Both the position numbers and the translations under genes were made by a program. From CAVPGH01 sp046726955 (GTDB lineage Bacteria; Acidobacteriota; Vicinamibacteria; Fen-336), in contig JBKPBQ010000566.1 in NCBI GenBank assembly GCA_046726955.1, positions 1 through 10,717 of the forward strand: DNA of 10,717 bases, read 5' to 3'. This document shows positions 6,832-10,717 of this stretch, piece after piece. Every line of letters begins with the position of its first letter. The first letter of the stretch is position 1. The notes under the pieces are model-generated. The model was not told the DNA's origin and ran no database searches. It saw only the letters and a program-made list of their open reading frames with translations.

Positions 6832-8511
6832 ATGGGGCCTGCGTCGCGCCGTCGATTCCTGATCGGAGGTGGGAGCGCCCTCGTCGTCCTCGGGGCCTGG
6901 CGTCCCGGACGCGTCGAGGCCGCCCCCGCCTTCGACCTCCTGATCGACGGGGGCACCGTGCTGGACGGCACCGGCGCCCCCTCGTTCGTCGCCGGCGTGG
7001 CGGTGAAGGGCGACACGATCGCTGCCGTCGGCGACGTCGCGGCGAGCCAGGCCGCGAAGGTCGTCGACGCACGGGGGCTGCACGTGTGCCCGGGCTTCGT
7101 GGACGTGCACAGCCACTCGGACCGCGGGATCCTCCTCTACCCGGGCGACGAGAGCCGCGCCCGCCAGGGGATCACCACGGAGATCACCGGCAACTGCGGC
7201 GGCTCCGCGGCGCCGCTTCTCGACCTCGCCCTCGCGGAGACGCGGCGGAGGGCGGAGGCGGAAGGTCAGACCGTCGACTGGTCGGACGTGGCGTCCTACT
7301 TCGCTCGCCTCGAGCGCAACCGCTTCGCCGTGAACCAGGCGCTGCTCGTGGGCCAGGGCACGCTCCGCACCGGCGTCGTGGGCGCCGCCGACCGTCCCGC
7401 GACCTCCGACGAGATGGCGCGCATGACGCGGATCCTCGAGGAGGCGCTGGACCAGGGGGCTGTGGGCCTCTCCACCGGCCTCGAGTACACGCCGGGCCGC
7501 TACACGCCCACCGACGAGATCGTGGCGTTGGCCCGCGTGGCCGCGCGGCGCGGAGGATTCTACGCGTCGCACATCCGTAACGAGGAGCGGCAGCTGCTGG
7601 AGGCCGTGGACGAGGCGATCCGCATCGGGCGCCGCGCGGGCATCCGCGTCCAGGTGTCGCACGTCAAGGCCTCGGGCCGAGGCAACTGGGGCAAGCAGAT
7701 CGCCTCGCTCGCGCTCCTCGAAGCGGCCCGCCGCGACGGGGTCGAGGTGCTCGGAGACGCCTATCCCTACACGGCCTACTCGACCGGCCTCACCATCATC
7801 TTCCCGAATTGGGCGCTCGACGGCGGGCGCGAGGCGATCCTGAAGCGGCTGCGGGGCAGCGAGCGCGAGCGCATCCGAACGGCCGTGGACGACTACGTGC
7901 GCAACGCCGATCCTGGCGACTACGAGCTGGTCGTGATCGCGAGCGTCCAGACGGACGCGAACCGCCGGTTCGTCGGCAAGAACCTCGCCGAGGTGGCGGC
8001 GACGTGGGGCGTCGATCCCGCGGAGGCCCTGCTGCGCCTGGTGGACGAGGAGGACACGAGCGTCTCCTACGTCGGCCACGGCATGAGCCCGGAGAACGTG
8101 GAGCGCGTGCTCCGGCACCCGCTCGTCATGATCGGCTCCGACGGCAACGCCCTCGCTCCCACGGGCCGCGCGCTCGAGACGCGTCCGCATCCCCGGTCCT
8201 ACGGCTGCTACCCGAGGGTGCTCGGCTACTACGCGCGGGACCGCAAGGTCTTCGACCTCGAGACCGCGGTCCGCAAGAGCACGAGCATGCCCGCCGACCA
8301 GGCCGGCCTCTCCGACCGGGGACGGATCGCCCGCGGGAAGAAGGCGGACCTCGTGGTGTTCGACGCGGCGAAGATCGTGGACGGCGCGACGTTCGAGAAG
8401 CCGCACGAGTTCCCGACGGGGATCTCGCACGTCGTCGTGAACGGCGTTTTCGTGGTCGAGGGCGGGACGCAGACGGCGGCCCGCCCCGGCCGCGTGCTGC
8501 GGAAGGCCTGA
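6832..8511 (+). CDS. N-acyl-D-amino-acid deacylase family amidohydrolase (D-aminoacylase), Tat-exported
   Basis: The 559-residue product begins at ATG 6832, just after a G-rich ribosome site (6822-6828). An in-frame ATG at 6796 has no ribosome site and would displace the signal. Residues 5-11 are a near-perfect twin-arginine motif (SRRRFLI) followed by GGGSALVVLGA and a probable cleavage near VEA-AP (30), so the enzyme should fold with its metal inside and then be exported. Metal ligands expected for the D-aminoacylase family are visible: H93 and H95 (GFVDVHSHSD), C122 (EITGNCGG), H247 (YASHIRNE) and H277 (VQVSHVKASG). The catalytic Asp is D437 (MIGSDGNAL). GLEYTPGRYTP (217-226) is also typical. 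Family members remove acyl groups from N-acyl-D-amino acids; many homologues are annotated this way without proof, so other N-acyl or dipeptide-like substrates are possible. Length fits the family plus signal. The molybdoenzyme gene follows after 5 bases. Confidence 0.9.
   Translation: MGPASRRRFLIGGGSALVVLGAWRPGRVEAAPAFDLLIDGGTVLDGTGAPSFVAGVAVKGDTIAAVGDVAASQAAKVVDARGLHVCPGFVDVHSHSDRGILLYPGDESRARQGITTEITGNCGGSAAPLLDLALAETRRRAEAEGQTVDWSDVASYFARLERNRFAVNQALLVGQGTLRTGVVGAADRPATSDEMARMTRILEEALDQGAVGLSTGLEYTPGRYTPTDEIVALARVAARRGGFYASHIRNEERQLLEAVDEAIRIGRRAGIRVQVSHVKASGRGNWGKQIASLALLEAARRDGVEVLGDAYPYTAYSTGLTIIFPNWALDGGREAILKRLRGSERERIRTAVDDYVRNADPGDYELVVIASVQTDANRRFVGKNLAEVAATWGVDPAEALLRLVDEEDTSVSYVGHGMSPENVERVLRHPLVMIGSDGNALAPTGRALETRPHPRSYGCYPRVLGYYARDRKVFDLETAVRKSTSMPADQAGLSDRGRIARGKKADLVVFDAAKIVDGATFEKPHEFPTGISHVVVNGVFVVEGGTQTAARPGRVLRKA
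8501..8506 (+). promoter_or_regulatory. Ribosome binding site for the molybdoenzyme, inside the deacylase gene end
   Basis: GGAAGG lies within the last codons of the deacylase gene, ten bases before GTG 8517. It supports the GTG start and suggests coupled translation of the two genes. Confidence 0.5.
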
Positions 8512-8516
8512 GCGTC

Positions 8517-10532
8517 GTGGCCACTGCCGAGCGCGTGATCGACAAGGACGTCCACACCTCGACCTGCCCCCTCGACTGTCCGGACCGCTGCAGCCTGCAC
8601 GTGACGGTGCGGGACGGCCGGGTGGCCGCCCTCGAGGGATCGCGCGAGAACCCCGAGACGCGGGGCTTCATCTGCGCGAAGGTCCGCCGGTTCCCGGAGC
8701 GCATGTACGGGAAGGACCGCTTGCTTCACCCGATGCGGCGGTCGGGCCCGAAGGGCTCGGGGACGTTCACCCGGATTGGCTGGGACGAGGCCATCGCCAC
8801 GATCGCCCGCCGGCTCGGAGAGGTCGTGGACCGGTGGGGCGGGGAGGCCGTCCTTCCTTATTCATATGGCGGGAGCAACGGCCTCGTCGGCGAGGGCACG
8901 ATGGACGCCCGCTTCTTCGCGCGGCTCGGGGCGTCGCGCCTCCTGCGCGCCGTGTGCGCCGCGCCCACCGGGGCCGTCGTCGCGGCCATGACCGGCGACA
9001 TGCCGGGTGTGGCCTTCCGCGACTTCGTGGAGGCGCGGCTCGTCCTCATCTGGGGCGCCAACCCGTGGCACTCCAACGTCCACGTCGTCCCCTACCTGAA
9101 GGAGGCGCGCCGGCGGGGAGCGCGAGTCGTCCTCCTCGACCCGAGGCGGACGGGGAGCGCGGCCTACGTGGACGAGTGGCTGCCCGTCTTTCCGGGCACC
9201 GACGTCGTGGTGGCGCTCGCGATGATCCGCCACCTCGCCCGCACGGGACGGATCGCGGAAGCGTTCGTTCGCGAGCACTGCACGGGGGCGGAGACGGCGC
9301 TCGCCGCCGCCGATCCCTGGACGTTCACGCGCGCCGCGGAGGTCTCGCGCGTCCCCGCGGAGGCGCTCGAGCGGCTCGCCGAGGACTACGCTTCGAGCCA
9401 GCCCGCGCTCGTCCGCATCGGCTGGGGTCTCGAGCGGAACCGCAACGGAGGAAGCGCCGTGGCGGCGATCCTCGCCCTCATCGCCCTCGCGGGCAAGCTC
9501 GGCGTGCGGGGGGGCGGCTACACGCTGTCCAACTCCTCGGCCTTCCAGGTGGACCGCGAATACCTGCGGGGGATGCCGGAGGCCGAGACACGGATCATCA
9601 ACATGAACCGGCTGGGCCCGGCGCTCCTGGGAGAGGTCCAGTCGCCGCCGATCCAGGCGCTCTTCGTCTACGACTGCAACCCCGTAGCCACGGTTCCCAA
9701 CCAGCTCGCCATCGAGGAGGGGCTGAAGCGCGAGGATCTGTTTACGGTCGTGTTCGATCCCGTCCACAGCGACACCGCAGCCTACGCCGACGTGCTCCTG
9801 CCGGCGGTCACGTTCCCGGAGCAGTCCGAGGTCTACAACTCGTACGGGACGTACGGCCTGCACCGCACGACCGCGCTCGTGGCGCCGCCGGGGGAGTCGC
9901 GGCCGAACGAGGCCGTCTTCCGCGACCTCGCCCAGGCCATGGGCTTCCGAGACGCCGTCTTCCAGGAGGACGATGAGGCGCTCCGCGCCCGCAGCCTCGC
10001 CGCCGTGCGCGGGCCGCTCGCCGGAGGCGGGGACGCACGGTTCCGGCCATTCGACTTCCCCGGAGAGACTCCGGTGCAGCTCGCGACGGTGTGGCCCGGC
10101 ACTGCCGATCGGCGGCTGAACCTGGCGCCTCCCGAGCTGGGCCCGCGGATCTACGCCTATCGGGAAGACGAGGCCGAGGGCAGCTACCCGCTGGCCCTGA
10201 TCACGCCCGCGAGCGACGAGACGATCAACAGCGTCCTCGGCGAGCTGGTGGAAGGCGAGGCCCGCCTGCAGATGAATCCCGAAGACGCGCGCGACCGCGG
10301 GATCGCCGACGGCCAGCCGATCCGGATCTGGAACGCCCTCGGCGAGGTGCACTGCCTCGCTCGCCTCGATCCCGGTGTCGCCCGCGGAGTCGTGAGCCTC
10401 CCCAAGGGACTCTGGAAGCGCTCGTTCCGCAACCGCCGCACGAGCACGGCTCTCTGCCCGGACACCCTGAGCGAGATCGGCGACGGCGCCTGCTTCAACG
10501 ACGCGCGCGTCGAGGTCGGGCCGCTCGGTTAG
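8517..10532 (+). CDS. Molybdopterin oxidoreductase (DMSO reductase superfamily) with [4Fe-4S] cluster, cytoplasmic
   Basis: The 671-residue product is placed at GTG 8517; a second GTG six codons later (8535) is possible. There is no Tat or Sec signal, so it should be cytoplasmic. The N-terminal Fe-S domain has C17-x3-C21-x3-C25 (CPLDCPDRC) and C53 (GFICAK). The catalytic region includes GTFTRIGWDEAI (82-93) and C147 in RAVCAAPTGAVVAAM. C147 aligns by eye with the Cys/Sec that ligates Mo or W in formate dehydrogenase and periplasmic nitrate reductase. Next come WGANPWHSNVH (179-189), LLDPRRT and PGTDVVVALAMIRHL. The C-terminal dinucleotide-binding domain starts near YPLALITPASDETINS and includes LQMNPEDARDRGIADGQPIRIWN and VSLPKGLWK. 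It resembles single-subunit anaerobic dehydrogenase or reductase-like members. No partner Fe-S, membrane-anchor or chaperone gene is next to it here. The substrate cannot be assigned. It is probably co-transcribed with the deacylase upstream. Confidence 0.9.
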   Translation: MATAERVIDKDVHTSTCPLDCPDRCSLHVTVRDGRVAALEGSRENPETRGFICAKVRRFPERMYGKDRLLHPMRRSGPKGSGTFTRIGWDEAIATIARRLGEVVDRWGGEAVLPYSYGGSNGLVGEGTMDARFFARLGASRLLRAVCAAPTGAVVAAMTGDMPGVAFRDFVEARLVLIWGANPWHSNVHVVPYLKEARRRGARVVLLDPRRTGSAAYVDEWLPVFPGTDVVVALAMIRHLARTGRIAEAFVREHCTGAETALAAADPWTFTRAAEVSRVPAEALERLAEDYASSQPALVRIGWGLERNRNGGSAVAAILALIALAGKLGVRGGGYTLSNSSAFQVDREYLRGMPEAETRIINMNRLGPALLGEVQSPPIQALFVYDCNPVATVPNQLAIEEGLKREDLFTVVFDPVHSDTAAYADVLLPAVTFPEQSEVYNSYGTYGLHRTTALVAPPGESRPNEAVFRDLAQAMGFRDAVFQEDDEALRARSLAAVRGPLAGGGDARFRPFDFPGETPVQLATVWPGTADRRLNLAPPELGPRIYAYREDEAEGSYPLALITPASDETINSVLGELVEGEARLQMNPEDARDRGIADGQPIRIWNALGEVHCLARLDPGVARGVVSLPKGLWKRSFRNRRTSTALCPDTLSEIGDGACFNDARVEVGPLG

Positions 10533-10612
10533 CAGCGTGCTGAAAAAGCAGCCGTCGACCGTCGCGCGCGCGGTGTCGCGCGCCGCGTGAGGACACTTTT
10601 CATCACGCTGCT
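10531..10612. repeat. 82-bp near-perfect inverted repeat between convergent stop codons
   Basis: Arms AGCAGCGTG (10531-10539) and CACGCTGCT (10604-10612) are exact complements. After a single mismatch, TGAAAA (10541-10546) pairs with TTTTCA (10597-10602), so 15 of 16 outer positions match. The centre (about 10561-10588) is alternating CG that can fold on itself (GCGCGC at 10564-10569 with 10578-10583). It starts inside the TAG stop of the molybdoenzyme and ends directly before the TAA of the convergent gene. Two readings fit: a bidirectional terminator (A tract, GC hairpin, T tract) or a small palindromic mobile repeat (MITE- or REP-like). A TT on each flank could be a duplication but is too short to count. 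Confidence 0.75.
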
Positions 10613-10717
10613 TTAAACGATCCCGGCCGCGCGCGTGGCCGCGGCCAAGTCCTCGAGGGCGTGGACGATCCGCGGGGCGTGCGTGCGGAAGGACAGCACG
10701 CAGACGCGGAGCTGTCT
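10613..10717 (-). CDS. C-terminal end of a probable PLP-dependent group II decarboxylase (3' part only)
   Basis: The minus strand carries 34 codons and a TAA stop (10613-10615) of a gene entering from the right edge. The visible end (RQLRVCVLSFRTHAP, then RIVHALEDLAAATRAAGIV) resembles the extreme C-terminus of aromatic-L-amino-acid/glutamate decarboxylase-like PLP enzymes, where an LR-[VF]-C-x-x-x-[FN]-R-T strand precedes a final helix. If right, it acts in the cytoplasm on amino acids. The fragment lacks the PLP lysine and all catalytic parts, so another fold-type I PLP enzyme cannot be excluded. It is convergent with the molybdoenzyme, separated by the inverted repeat. Confidence 0.55.
   Translation of the reverse strand, partial: RQLRVCVLSFRTHAPRIVHALEDLAAATRAAGIV

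Noticed and set aside
5791..8430. An 879-codon minus-strand frame across the FDTR and deacylase genes
   Set aside because: It covers two well-supported plus-strand genes, has Arg/His/Val-rich composition and no recognisable motif. Long antisense frames are expected at this GC content.
10561..10588. Alternating CG tract as a Z-DNA or simple-repeat feature
   Set aside because: It is short, interrupted and better explained as the core of the 82-bp inverted repeat.
1..10717. A defence, CRISPR, prophage or toxin-antitoxin system
   Set aside because: No direct-repeat array, transposase, nuclease, integrase or small toxin/antitoxin pair was seen. All supported genes are metabolic or envelope genes.

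Overview
The window is GC-rich, densely coded Gram-negative bacterial chromosome. An Oar-type TonB-dependent receptor with a carboxypeptidase-regulatory-like domain, a sulfatase-fold/TPR lipoprotein-like protein and a secreted FDTR...DVVGYF domain protein make a combination most familiar from Acidobacteriota (for example Thermoanaerobaculia-like lineages). That assignment is inference; there is no rRNA or other taxonomic marker here. No rRNA, tRNA, CRISPR, transposase or prophage gene was seen.

Layout, left to right. (1) 1-378, minus strand: 5' part of a secreted amidohydrolase of the YtcJ / amidohydrolase-3 type, cut by the window edge. (2) 379-566: divergent intergenic region with a good sigma70-like promoter facing right. 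(3) 567-3320, plus strand: TonB-dependent outer-membrane receptor. (4) 3321-3429: convergent gap holding two perfect hairpins, the first terminator-like. (5) 3430-5535, minus strand: sulfatase-fold hydrolase fused to seven tandem TPRs, with Thr at the usual formylglycine position. (6) 5536-5625: second divergent gap. (7) 5626-6783, plus strand: secreted protein of unknown function with one FDTR...VGYF-type beta domain. (8) 6832-8511, plus strand: Tat-exported N-acyl-D-amino-acid deacylase family metal hydrolase. (9) 8517-10532, plus strand: cytoplasmic molybdopterin/[4Fe-4S] oxidoreductase, 5 bases behind the deacylase and probably co-transcribed. (10) 10531-10612: an 82-bp near-perfect inverted repeat filling the space between two convergent stop codons. 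(11) 10613-10717, minus strand: last 34 codons of a probable PLP-dependent group II decarboxylase.

How they may work together: five of the seven genes encode envelope or exported proteins (amidohydrolase, receptor, sulfatase-like, FDTR protein, deacylase). The theme is uptake and hydrolysis of organic, possibly amino-acid-derived, compounds, with intracellular redox and PLP chemistry encoded at the right end. This joint role is inferred from position only. I see no defence, mobile-element or biosynthetic cluster. The items most worth a second look are the palindromic element at 10531-10612, the Thr-for-Cys change in the sulfatase-like protein, the uncharacterised FDTR/VGYF protein, and the pairing of a Tat-exported deacylase with a cytosolic molybdoenzyme.
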